Assembly: GCF_014645555.1 (NCBI RefSeq)
Contig: NZ_BMLY01000001.1
Coordinates: 1,346,907-1,410,906 of the forward strand
Direction: 5' to 3'
DNA from: Silvimonas amylolytica
Lineage (GTDB): Bacteria > Pseudomonadota > Gammaproteobacteria > Burkholderiales > Chitinibacteraceae
Length of the DNA stretch: 64,000 bases
Shown here: piece by piece, positions 1 through 7,555 of the stretch
How the letters are laid out: every line of letters starts with the position of its first letter
Position numbering within the stretch: position 1 is the stretch's first letter
Position numbers and translations under genes: made by a program
The notes under the pieces: generated by a model
What the model was told of the DNA's origin: nothing
The model's input: the letters and a program-made list of their open reading frames with translations, nothing else
Databases searched by the model: none

Positions 1-739
1 AGTCACCGGTGTGCACGCCCATCGGGTCCAGGTTTTCGATGGAACACACGATAATGCAGTTGTCGGCGCGATCGCGCACGACTTCCATTTCGTATTCTTT
101 CCAGCCCAGCAGAGACTCTTCGATCAGCAGCTCTTTGGTCGGGGACAAGTCCAGACCACGCGTACAGATTTCGATGAATTCCTGAATGTTGTAGGCAATG
201 CCGCCACCCGAGCCACCCATGGTGAACGACGGGCGGATAATTGCCGGGAAGCCCAGATTGGCTTGCGCAGCCAGCGCTTCTTCCATGCTGTGCGCGATGG
301 CGGAACGGGCCGAACCCAGGCCGATTTTGTCCATCGCGGCCTTGAACTTCTGACGGTCTTCGGCTTTGTCGATGGCTTCTGGCGTCGCGCCAATCAGCTC
401 AACCTTGTATTTGTCCAGCACGCCGTTGCGCCAGAGATCCAGCGCGCAGTTCAGCGCGGTCTGGCCACCCATGGTCGGCAGGATCGCGTCGGGGCGCTCC
501 TTGTCGATGATCTTCTCGACCATCTGCCAGGTGATCGGCTCGATGTAGGTCACATCGGCCATGTTCGGGTCGGTCATGATCGTGGCCGGATTGCTATTGA
601 CCAGAATGACCTTGTAACCCTCTTCACGCAGCGCCTTGCAGGCCTGTGCGCCGGAGTAGTCGAACTCGCACGCCTGACCGATGACGATCGGGCCGGCGCC
701 GATGATAAGAATGCTTTTAATGTCTGTACGTTTGGGCAT
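1..739 (-). CDS. carB: Carbamoyl-phosphate synthase large subunit, N-terminal part (cut by window edge)
   Basis: Reads from an ATG at 739 to the left edge without a stop, giving about 246 residues of the N-terminal half. The protein starts [10 protein letters not shown] and carries the dinucleotide-fold motif [17 protein letters not shown], then the ATP-grasp stretch with [10 protein letters not shown] and [12 protein letters not shown], all typical of CarB. The large subunit makes carbamoyl phosphate from bicarbonate, ATP and the ammonia channelled from CarA, feeding pyrimidine and arginine synthesis in the cytoplasm. It lies 120 bp downstream of carA on the same strand, so the two are probably co-transcribed. 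The full protein should be about 1070 aa; the rest is outside the window. Confidence 0.97.
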   Translation of the reverse strand, partial: MPKRTDIKSILIIGAGPIVIGQACEFDYSGAQACKALREEGYKVILVNSNPATIMTDPNMADVTYIEPITWQMVEKIIDKERPDAILPTMGGQTALNCALDLWRNGVLDKYKVELIGATPEAIDKAEDRQKFKAAMDKIGLGSARSAIAHSMEEALAAQANLGFPAIIRPSFTMGGSGGGIAYNIQEFIEICTRGLDLSPTKELLIEESLLGWKEYEMEVVRDRADNCIIVCSIENLDPMGVHTGD

Positions 740-859
740 GGGCTTTGCCTGTGAGGCGTGAGGGCGAGGCAGTAATCACTCGCACATCACTCATTCAAAT
801 TTTATTGGGTGAGAAGACACGGACACGCGAGAGAGGCGTCAGACCTCCCTCGGGGTACC

Positions 860-1984
860 TCACTTTTCACTCATCAGCGCAATAAAGCGATCAAACAGGT
901 ACGCCACATCGTGCGGGCCGGGGCTCGCTTCCGGGTGACCCTGGAAGCTGAATGCCGGGCGATCCGTCAGCGCGATACCTTGCACGGTGCCATCAAACAG
1001 CGAGCGATGCGTAATGCGCACGTTACCTGGCAGACTGGTTTCATCCACCTGGAAACCATGGTTCTGGCTGGTGATCATCACGTGACCGGTATCCAGATCC
1101 TGTACCGGGTGGTTGGCGCCATGGTGACCAAACTTCATCTTGCTGGTTTTACCACCGGAAGCCAGACCCAACAGTTGGTGACCCAGACAGATACCAAAGG
1201 TCGGAATGCGTTTTTCCAGGAAAACCTGAATGGCCTCGATGGCGTAATCACACGGCTCCGGATCACCAGGGCCGTTGGAGAGAAACACGCCATCCGGATT
1301 GAGTGCCAGCACATCAGCGGCCGGAGTCTGCGCCGGGACAACCGTCAACTCACAGCCGCGCTCAGCCAGCATGCGCAAGATGTTGTGCTTCACACCGAAA
1401 TCGTAGGCCACAACCTTGAATTTGGGGTTGGACTGCACGGTGTAACCCACGCCCAGCTTCCACTCGGCGGTGGTCCATTCGTAACGTTCCGTGGCACTGA
1501 CAACCTTGGCCAGATCCTGACCCGCCATCGAGCCGAAGGACTTGGCCTTCTCGACCGCAGCAGCAGCATCGATGTTGTCGCCCGAGACGATACAGCCAGG
1601 CTGAGCACCCTTTTCACGCAGGATACGGGTCAGCTTGCGGGTATCGATGTCGGCAATAGCCACGACTTTGTGCTTGACGAGATACTCGCCCAGGCTCATC
1701 GATGCGCGGAAATTGGAATGCAGGAGTGGCAGATCGCGGATGATCAGGCCAGCGGCGAAGACACCACGGCTTTCAGCATCTTCCGGGTTCACACCGTAGT
1801 TGCCGATGTGCGGATAAGTCAGGGTAACGATCTGGCGGCAGTAAGACGGATCGGTCAGGATTTCCTGATAACCGGTGATCGCGGTATTGAATACCACCTC
1901 GCCAATGGTTTCACCATCAGCGCCGATGGAAGTACCGTGAAACAGGGTGCCGTCGGCAAGCGCAAGTAAAGCTGGTTTGGACAC
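860..1984 (-). CDS. carA: Carbamoyl-phosphate synthase small (glutaminase) subunit
   Basis: 374 aa from a GTG start at 1984. A longer frame opens at 2077, but its first 31 residues are not CarA-like, and the GTG has an AGGAG six bases upstream and lines up with the E. coli start. The N-terminal CPSase_sm domain is followed by a class I glutamine amidotransferase with catalytic Cys266 in FGICLGHQ and His350/Glu352 in [11 protein letters not shown]. It hydrolyses glutamine and passes ammonia to CarB. A sigma70-like promoter and a leader hairpin lie upstream (2104-2183). Identification is secure. Confidence 0.97.
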   Translation of the reverse strand: MSKPALLALADGTLFHGTSIGADGETIGEVVFNTAITGYQEILTDPSYCRQIVTLTYPHIGNYGVNPEDAESRGVFAAGLIIRDLPLLHSNFRASMSLGEYLVKHKVVAIADIDTRKLTRILREKGAQPGCIVSGDNIDAAAAVEKAKSFGSMAGQDLAKVVSATERYEWTTAEWKLGVGYTVQSNPKFKVVAYDFGVKHNILRMLAERGCELTVVPAQTPAADVLALNPDGVFLSNGPGDPEPCDYAIEAIQVFLEKRIPTFGICLGHQLLGLASGGKTSKMKFGHHGANHPVQDLDTGHVMITSQNHGFQVDETSLPGNVRITHRSLFDGTVQGIALTDRPAFSFQGHPEASPGPHDVAYLFDRFIALMSEK

Positions 1985-2103
1985 TGGCGGCTCCTGGGCG
2001 TTGCGCCCGCAATTGAGGGGAATCGGTGCGGGGTTGAAAAAAGCCGCCGCACCCGGCCAGTCAGGGGCGGGGTTCACGGGCTCTTTTCAGGCTCCCCGGA
2101 CGT

Positions 2104-2138
2104 AGAAAAACGGGACAGGTTGCCCTGGCCCGTTTTCT
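2104..2138 (-). terminator. Terminator-like hairpin in the carA leader
   Basis: Read on the minus strand, AGAAAACGGG pairs with CCCGTTTTTCT, with an inner CAGG/CCTG stem closed by a GCAA tetraloop and one C/T mismatch. The 3' arm supplies the T-run. It sits between the predicted carA promoter and the carA start, so it may be an attenuator. It would also stop read-through from the upstream peroxidase gene. Confidence 0.55.
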
Positions 2139-2154
2139 GTACAAAATTTGACGG

Positions 2155-2183
2155 ATTCTACCCTGGTTTGCTTTTTGCTTCAA
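2155..2183 (-). promoter_or_regulatory. Predicted sigma70 promoter of carAB
   Basis: On the minus strand TTGAAG (2183-2178) is followed by exactly 17 bases and then TAGAAT (2160-2155), a close match to the -35/-10 consensus. Transcription would begin near 2148, about 165 bases upstream of the carA GTG and just before the hairpin at 2104-2138. No operator for a named regulator is recognised. Confidence 0.6.
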
Positions 2184-2285
2184 CAGATCAATGCGTTAGG
2201 CCTGTTAACTCACCCCACCACCCGGGGCACCGGCGAGGGCGCTAAAACCTTTCCGATCAAAGACATCCGCCATAAACCGGTTGTG

Positions 2286-2768
2286 TTACAACAGTTTTTC
2301 AATATCGCGCGTCAAGGCTTCAGGTGTCGTCGTTGGCGCATAGCGGCCCACCACATTGCCGTCGCGGTCGATGAGAAACTTGGTGAAGTTCCACTTGATG
2401 GCCTCAATCCCGAGGAGCCCGGATTGTTCGGACTTGAGGAACTGATACAGCGGATGCGCGGCAGAACCATTGACGTCGATCTTCGCAAATAGCGGGAACT
2501 GCACCCCGAAACTGGTACTGCAAAAGCTCTGGATTTCCGCCTCCGAGCCCGGTTCTTGTGCACCAAACTGGTTGCACGGAAAGCCCAGAACTTCCAGTCC
2601 GCGTGCAGCGTAGCGCTGGTAAAGCGCCTGCAAGCCCTCATATTGGGGAGTAAACCCGCAACGGCTGGCCACGTTGACAACCAGCAACACCTTGCCGCGG
2701 TAACGCTCCATGGCGATATCGTTGCCCAGTATGTCGGTGACGTGAATTTCATAAAGATTGCGGGTCAT
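2286..2768 (-). CDS. Glutathione peroxidase (GPx/BtuE family)
   Basis: 160 aa starting MTRNLYEIHV at 2768, with GGAG eight bases upstream; a longer frame to 2873 adds 35 non-homologous residues. The family motifs are intact: NVASRCGFT with peroxidatic Cys37, FPCNQFGAQEPG with Gln71, and KWNFTKFL with Trp126 and Asn127, which make the catalytic tetrad. The length and the absence of selenocysteine fit the bacterial cysteine-type enzymes, which reduce peroxides with thioredoxin or glutathione. It precedes carA on the same strand, with carA's own promoter between them. Confidence 0.93.
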   Translation of the reverse strand: MTRNLYEIHVTDILGNDIAMERYRGKVLLVVNVASRCGFTPQYEGLQALYQRYAARGLEVLGFPCNQFGAQEPGSEAEIQSFCSTSFGVQFPLFAKIDVNGSAAHPLYQFLKSEQSGLLGIEAIKWNFTKFLIDRDGNVVGRYAPTTTPEALTRDIEKLL

Positions 2769-2929
2769 GCTGGTTACTCCGTACTGTTTGCCGGAATTTG
2801 CTTTGCGCCTGCGCCCTGCCAGGCGACAATCCGGTCTGTCGCGACTGAAAAAACATTGCAGTGATTGCTGCAACTGTTTGGTCAGTCACTTGTTGTTGAA
2901 AACCTGAAACTGCAAAAGCCTGAATCCTG

Positions 2930-3373
2930 ATGCTGTTTAATCCCTCACGCGATGAAGCGCGCCACTTCCTGATCGAGTCCTGGCGCAAACATGGCAGCCA
3001 CGGCAAAGAGCCCATGACCGATCTGGAGAAGATGACGGCTGCGGTGCTCATGCGCCACCCGGAATACCACCAGTTTCTCACTCCGGATTATCTGGACCGT
3101 GACTGGCCAGTGGAATACGGCGAAACCAATCCGTTCTTGCATGTGAGCATGCACCTGGCCATCGAAGAGCAGATCTCCATCGACCAGCCTTTTGGCATTC
3201 GGGCGTTGTTTGGCGAATTGTGCAAGGTGGCAGGCAATGAGCACGATGCCCAGCATCTGATGATGGAGGGTCTGGGAGAAATGCTGTGGCAGGCACAACG
3301 CTACGGCCTGCCGCCTGATCCTGCCATCTACCTGGATATATTGCGCAATAAGCTGCCGAAACAAGGCGGTTGA
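2930..3373 (+). CDS. DUF1841 family protein
   Basis: 147 aa, beginning MLFNPSRDEARHFL. The FNPSRD start, the central PEYH segment and the conserved NPFLHVSMHLAIEEQ stretch mark the DUF1841 family, small cytoplasmic proteins common in beta- and gammaproteobacteria with no assigned function. It has no signal peptide or membrane segment. It is transcribed away from the peroxidase gene, and its 3' end meets the convergent M48 protease gene with only six bases between them. Confidence 0.85.
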   Translation: MLFNPSRDEARHFLIESWRKHGSHGKEPMTDLEKMTAAVLMRHPEYHQFLTPDYLDRDWPVEYGETNPFLHVSMHLAIEEQISIDQPFGIRALFGELCKVAGNEHDAQHLMMEGLGEMLWQAQRYGLPPDPAIYLDILRNKLPKQGG

Positions 3374-3379
3374 TCACGC

Positions 3380-4864
3380 TCACTGCGTTTTGGCGTCTTT
3401 CTGATCGCTCATCAGCCGCTGAAGTTCCTTCAGCCGTGCATCAATGCCGGAAAGTTGATAGAAATCATCCCCCGGTTGTCGCTGGGCAATTTCCAGTTGC
3501 TGAATGGCCGCAGTGTACTCGTGCAGCCGCGCGTAGTACTCACCTTGCGCCACATGCTGCAATTGTAACTTGCCCAGTGCGGCATAGACTTGCGACTGGC
3601 GCTGGTAGAACGTCGCATCAGACGGATAGGTTGCCGCTGATTGCTGCGCCACTTTCAGCGCCTCGTCATCGCGTCTTGCTGCAATCAATGTGTCGATTTC
3701 TCCGTAGACCAGCGCCCGACTGGACGGAAAACGAGCCTCGCCATCACGAAACAGCTTGAGTGCGTCGTCAAAACGCCCTTCTGCCAATCTGATCGAACCC
3801 GCTAGATACTCTAGCGAAGGATGAGAGTCGTCATCCCCGAATGCTTGTTTCGCTTTCTGTAAACTCTGCCATGCGCCAGTCAGATCCCGTGCACTGTATT
3901 GCGCCAGCGCCAGGCCATAAAGTTGCGCCGTCAGATTGCCATAACGTTTATCCGCCAGGGTCGAGCGGTAACGCTGCACCAGTGTTTTGACATCCGTTGA
4001 CTGCAGCACAATGGCGCGCTCGCGCATAAACAGGTAGTCCGCCGAATCCGGAATCTGCTTGAATTGCACATTGTTCAAACGCTCTTGGGCATCCGCAATT
4101 CGTTTGTACGTCACCGGGTGCGTACGCAGGAATTCCGGGGCGTTGCCTTCCATTAAACGGTTGGCTTTTTGCAACCGCCCAAAGAAGATGGGCATGGCAT
4201 ACGGGTCGAAACCCGATGCAATCAAAGTCTGCATGCCAACGCGATCAGCCTCTTGCTCGTAGGCGTAGGTGAAATCCAGTTGTCGCTGGATCACGTAACC
4301 TGATGTGGCCGCTGCCGCCGCCATGCCGATATCCCCGTTTCCGCCATGTGCAGCCAGAATCGCCAGCCCCATGGCGGCCAGCGTCAGCCATGGGGCCATG
4401 CGCTGGGCATCAATCATCCGTGCCAGATGATGCTGGGTAACGTGAGAGATTTCATGCGCCATCACCGCCGCTAGTTCTGACTCGTGCTGGGTAGTGGCAA
4501 TCAGTCCGCTGTATACACCGACAAACCCGCCAGGCAACGCAAATGCATTGACTTCGCCATCACGGATCACAAAAAAGGTAAACGGAATGGCCGTGCCATT
4601 GGCCTGCACCAAACGCCCACCAAGTTGGTTGATATACGCGACCAGCTCCGGGTCAAGCAGCATATCGCCACTGCGACGGATTTCCAGCATGGCCGATTCG
4701 CCCACCTGGTGCTCCTGCGTCGGCGTCATGCCTTGACGGGAGTCCTCCCCCAGATTGGGCAAATCAGTGTTATCTGCATGAGCCGGCAACGCCAGCGCGA
4801 CACCCAGACATAGCGCCAGCATGTGCTTGCGAAGTGACGGACACAGGGTGGGCTTTATGGTCAT
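3380..4864 (-). CDS. Periplasmic M48 metalloprotease with TPR region (BepA/YfgC-like)
   Basis: 494 aa with a signal peptide (LALCLGVALALPAHA, cleavage near residue 30). The M48 domain holds the zinc motif HEISH at 137-141 and the third ligand Glu205 in EQEADRVGM. The C-terminal half (about 270-490) is helical and reads as TPR repeats. This is the architecture of BepA, a periplasmic protease and chaperone of outer-membrane protein and LptD assembly. All zinc ligands are present, so an active enzyme is expected. The orthologous relationship to BepA is inferred from architecture and length. Confidence 0.88.
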   Translation of the reverse strand: MTIKPTLCPSLRKHMLALCLGVALALPAHADNTDLPNLGEDSRQGMTPTQEHQVGESAMLEIRRSGDMLLDPELVAYINQLGGRLVQANGTAIPFTFFVIRDGEVNAFALPGGFVGVYSGLIATTQHESELAAVMAHEISHVTQHHLARMIDAQRMAPWLTLAAMGLAILAAHGGNGDIGMAAAAATSGYVIQRQLDFTYAYEQEADRVGMQTLIASGFDPYAMPIFFGRLQKANRLMEGNAPEFLRTHPVTYKRIADAQERLNNVQFKQIPDSADYLFMRERAIVLQSTDVKTLVQRYRSTLADKRYGNLTAQLYGLALAQYSARDLTGAWQSLQKAKQAFGDDDSHPSLEYLAGSIRLAEGRFDDALKLFRDGEARFPSSRALVYGEIDTLIAARRDDEALKVAQQSAATYPSDATFYQRQSQVYAALGKLQLQHVAQGEYYARLHEYTAAIQQLEIAQRQPGDDFYQLSGIDARLKELQRLMSDQKDAKTQ

Positions 4865-4915
4865 GCAGACAAGGCTAGCAGGGCATGCGATCAGGAAAAA
4901 GCCGCTTTTTACGGT

Positions 4916-5233
4916 TTATTCGTCAAAGGAGAATGGCTCGCCGCCGTGTAGCGTAATAGCGTGGGCCAGATCGGCAAAAAACTCGCCCTCCTCACGCGTA
5001 CTGCGCCATTGCCCTTCTTGCAGACGGTAATGAAACCCGCCGTGTTTTGCAGCAATCCAGAGCTCCTGATTGGCCGCATGCCGGTTCACGATAATCTTGC
5101 TGCCGTCTTCAAACTCCAGCTCCAGCACGTTACCCTGGCGGTGCGGATCAATATCGGCAGCAGCATCGTCACATGCGGCTTCAATGCGCTCCAGGATCGC
5201 ATCAGACACATTCAGGAATTCGGTTTCAGTCAT
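4916..5233 (-). CDS. cyaY: Frataxin homologue CyaY, iron donor / Fe-S assembly regulator
   Basis: 105 aa starting MTETEFLNVSDAILERIE at 5233; the longer frame to 5341 overlaps the divergent lptM and is not homologous. The acidic first helix and the sheet around LELEFEDGSKIIVNRHAANQELWIA are characteristic of CyaY, as is the C-terminal GEEFxADL-like helix. CyaY binds iron and tunes the IscS/IscU machinery in the cytoplasm. It is divergent from lptM with only 52 bases between the start codons, an arrangement also known around E. coli cyaY/yifL. Confidence 0.95.
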   Translation of the reverse strand: MTETEFLNVSDAILERIEAACDDAAADIDPHRQGNVLELEFEDGSKIIVNRHAANQELWIAAKHGGFHYRLQEGQWRSTREEGEFFADLAHAITLHGGEPFSFDE

Positions 5234-5285
5234 GGCATTCTTCGCGCGTGGTAATATCGCGATTTTGCCACCAAAGCTCCCTCTC

Positions 5286-5495
5286 ATGCGCGCACTGTTA
5301 GCATGTCTTGCGCTGGTTTCCCTGGCCGCCTGCGGCTTCAAGGGTCCGCTCTACCTGCCCCCGGCCAAAAAGCCACAAAGCACGCCACGCCCGGCCACCG
5401 CCAGCAAACCTGCCAATGCCAGTGCAACCGCCAGCGCGCCACGCGCGGACGATGCCAGCGACCCCGTCACGCTCGACAATCTGATCGACGAATAA
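5286..5495 (+). CDS. lptM: Small lipoprotein LptM (YifL family)
   Basis: 69 aa starting MRALLACLAL at 5286, with a lipobox LAAC at Cys16 followed by the family signature GFKGPLYLPP. The rest is a low-complexity Ala/Pro/Ser tail ending in VTLDNLIDE. LptM is an outer-membrane lipoprotein that helps LptD mature in the LPS translocon. It is usually followed by lysA and dapF; here the next gene is convergent hpnC, so that linkage is lost. A longer open frame upstream (from 5070) runs antisense to cyaY and is not used. Confidence 0.9.
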   Translation: MRALLACLALVSLAACGFKGPLYLPPAKKPQSTPRPATASKPANASATASAPRADDASDPVTLDNLIDE

Positions 5496-5500
5496 GCAGC

Positions 5501-6334
5501 CTATTTCTTGCGCAATGCGCGCCACATCAGGCGCGGCCAATCAGCCGCCCCCAGTGTCGGGCGATGCGCAAACATGTCGTAACGGACTTGTTTGAGCTTT
5601 TCCAGGATGGCATCGCCACCCAGCACCGTCAGGCGCAACTCCAGCCCGACACGCCCTGGCAGGGTCACCGCAAGCGGCGCACCGCCCTTGAGCATGCGTT
5701 GCGTGCGGTCCACCTGGAACGCCAACAACTGCTGCCAGTTGGCATTGGCGTTGCCAGCGGCGATCTGTGACTCTGCAACACCAAAGCGCACCAGATCAGC
5801 CTGCGGGATGTAAACCCGGTCTTTCTGCCAGTCCACCGCGACGTCTTGCCAGAAATTGATCAGTTGCAATGCCGTGCAAATTCCGTCTGACTGCGCCAGA
5901 TTGGTCGGCGTGGCCGCGCCAAAGATGTACAGCAAAATTCGCCCCACCGGGTTGGCCGAATGACGGCAGTACTGTACGACCTCACCAAAGTCGGCGTAGC
6001 GCGTCTTGACCACATCCTGTTCAAACGCGGTCAGCAAATCCCCACACAGCGATAGTGGAACGCCATATTCACGCACTGTCACTGCCAGGGCCTGATAACG
6101 CGCGGTCAGTGGCGTCTGGCCTTGCTCGATACGCGCCAATTCTTCACGGCACGCAGCAAGGCCGGCGAGGCGCTCGGCTGGCGTAGCATCGCCTTCATCC
6201 GCTAGATCATCGGCGTGTCGCGCAAAGTGATAAATGCTGGCTACCGGTTTGCGGTAGCGCTTGGGCAGCAAGATCGAGCCGACCGGAAAATTTTCGTAGT
6301 GCTCGACCGATTGGTTTGGAGTTAAATCAAACAT
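5501..6334 (-). CDS. hpnC: Squalene/phytoene synthase family protein, HpnC type
   Basis: 277 aa trans-isoprenyl diphosphate synthase fold. The first Asp-rich motif is ADDLADE (Asp42, 43, 46) and the second is NFWQDVAVDW (Asp164, 168), a form typical of HpnC, which acts on presqualene diphosphate in the HpnCDE route to squalene for hopanoids. YIFGAATP and the PGRVGLELRL C-terminal segment also fit. No hpnD or hpnE is adjacent, so the partners must lie elsewhere if the pathway is complete. The start at 6334 (MFDLTPNQSVEHYENFPVGS) matches the usual HpnC N-terminus. Confidence 0.88.
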   Translation of the reverse strand: MFDLTPNQSVEHYENFPVGSILLPKRYRKPVASIYHFARHADDLADEGDATPAERLAGLAACREELARIEQGQTPLTARYQALAVTVREYGVPLSLCGDLLTAFEQDVVKTRYADFGEVVQYCRHSANPVGRILLYIFGAATPTNLAQSDGICTALQLINFWQDVAVDWQKDRVYIPQADLVRFGVAESQIAAGNANANWQQLLAFQVDRTQRMLKGGAPLAVTLPGRVGLELRLTVLGGDAILEKLKQVRYDMFAHRPTLGAADWPRLMWRALRKK

Positions 6335-6464
6335 AAACCTGCTTCAGACTGACAAGTGACTAACAGTTCATGCAGCATATGCCCGGCATCCAATGCCGCC
6401 ATGTGCTAATACTTGGACGGTAACCTGATTCTTTTCTCCTACCCATACCGCAAGGAGTATTTCA

Positions 6465-6842
6465 ATGAAAAAGTGGTTTGTCGCGCTGATTGGCTTGTTT
6501 CTGATCATGGGCTCTGCCCTGGCGGCCGTGAACATCAACACGGCTACCCTCGAGCAACTCGAGACCATCAAGGGCATTGGCCCATCCAAAGCTCAAGCCA
6601 TCATTGATTACCGCACCAAGAACGGCCCTTACAAGACTCCGGAAGATATCATGAAAGTCTCCGGGATCAAGGAAGGCACCTACAACAAGATCAAGGGTGA
6701 TATCTCGGTGAGCGGTGCCACCACGGTTCCGGCTACAACCCCGGTCGCAGCCCAGGCGCCTGCTGGTGCCAAGGCTCCGCCGACACCGGCACCGAAGCCA
6801 ACCAAACCGCCCAAGCCGGCCAAGACCAAGGCCTCGTCCTGA
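6465..6842 (+). CDS. ComEA-like secreted helix-hairpin-helix DNA-binding protein
   Basis: 125 aa. A strong AAGGAG precedes the ATG at 6465. Residues 1-21 form a signal peptide (LIGLFLIMGSALAA), and residues 22-80 carry the tandem HhH domain, with VNINTATLEQLETIKGIGPS and the second hairpin VSGIKEGTYNKIK. The tail is Pro/Ala/Lys-rich and disordered. ComEA-type proteins bind incoming DNA in the periplasm during natural transformation. In Neisseriales several such short proteins exist, so the assignment is to the family. The gene is monocistronic, ended by a strong terminator. Confidence 0.88.
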   Translation: MKKWFVALIGLFLIMGSALAAVNINTATLEQLETIKGIGPSKAQAIIDYRTKNGPYKTPEDIMKVSGIKEGTYNKIKGDISVSGATTVPATTPVAAQAPAGAKAPPTPAPKPTKPPKPAKTKASS

Positions 6843-6865
6843 TCCTGACTACGCTTCCGGCTTAC

Positions 6866-6896
6866 AAAAAAGACCTGCATTGCAGGTCTTTTTTTT
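6866..6896. terminator. Bidirectional intrinsic terminator
   Basis: Perfect 9-bp stem AGACCTGCA/TGCAGGTCT with a one-base spacer, flanked by A6 on the left and T8 on the right. It serves the ComEA-like gene on the plus strand and the FixJ-type regulator gene on the minus strand. Confidence 0.9.
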
Positions 6897-6922
6897 GGCG
6901 TCGCAAAGAGCGCAACGCTTGA

Positions 6923-7555
6923 TCAGTGCGCGGAAGGCTCTTTGCCGCTGATTGCGGTCAGCGGCACATCTTTGAGCAAAGCGGCCAGTTCGACAGCGGA
7001 GCGCACGTGCAACTTGGTGTAAATGCGGGCGCGATGGACTTCCACCGTTTTGATACTGATGGCCAGTGCATCCGCAATTTGCTTGTTCAACTTGCCCGCC
7101 AACAGCTCACGAAGCACTTCACGTTCACGCGGCGTCAATGCATCAAGCTGATCAGACAAAGACTGACGCGCTTCCCATTCACCGCGCAACGCTTCGTCCT
7201 GTTCCAGATAAGTCTGGATTTTCCCGACCAGCACCCGGTTGTCGCAGGGTTTTTCCAGGAAGTCCGTTGCACCTTCCTTGACCGCGGCGACGGCCATCGC
7301 CACATCGCCATGACCGGTCAGAAAGATCACCGGAGGCAAGTATTCGGCGGTTTTGATCTTGTTAAAGAGTTCCAGACCACTCATGCCGGTCATGCGCACA
7401 TCCAGCACCATACAGCTGAAATCGGCAGGACCGGCTTCAGCCAGAAAGCTTTCTGCGGAATCAAATGCAATAGCAGGCCAGCTGCGGGTTTCAAACAGCA
7501 GGGTCAACGCATCTCTTACGGCGATATCGTCGTCGATGATGGCAATCGGTCGCAT
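6923..7555 (-). CDS. FixJ/NarL-type response regulator with LuxR HTH
   Basis: 210 aa. The receiver domain has Asp8/Asp9, phospho-acceptor Asp52 in VLDVRM, Thr80 and Lys102 (LEKP). A linker leads to a LuxR-type helix-turn-helix (about 138-200: LTPREREVLRELLAGKLNKQIA). The order and spacing match the FixJ/TodT/TtrR group. Its ATG shares a base with the TAA of the upstream kinase (TAATG), so the two proteins are translationally coupled cognate partners. Nothing in the neighbourhood reveals the stimulus or the target genes. Confidence 0.92.
   Translation of the reverse strand: MRPIAIIDDDIAVRDALTLLFETRSWPAIAFDSAESFLAEAGPADFSCMVLDVRMTGMSGLELFNKIKTAEYLPPVIFLTGHGDVAMAVAAVKEGATDFLEKPCDNRVLVGKIQTYLEQDEALRGEWEARQSLSDQLDALTPREREVLRELLAGKLNKQIADALAISIKTVEVHRARIYTKLHVRSAVELAALLKDVPLTAISGKEPSAH

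Noticed and set aside
809..1969. 386-codon plus-strand open frame
   Set aside because: Antisense shadow of carA; the protein has no family features, and carA motifs are complete on the other strand.
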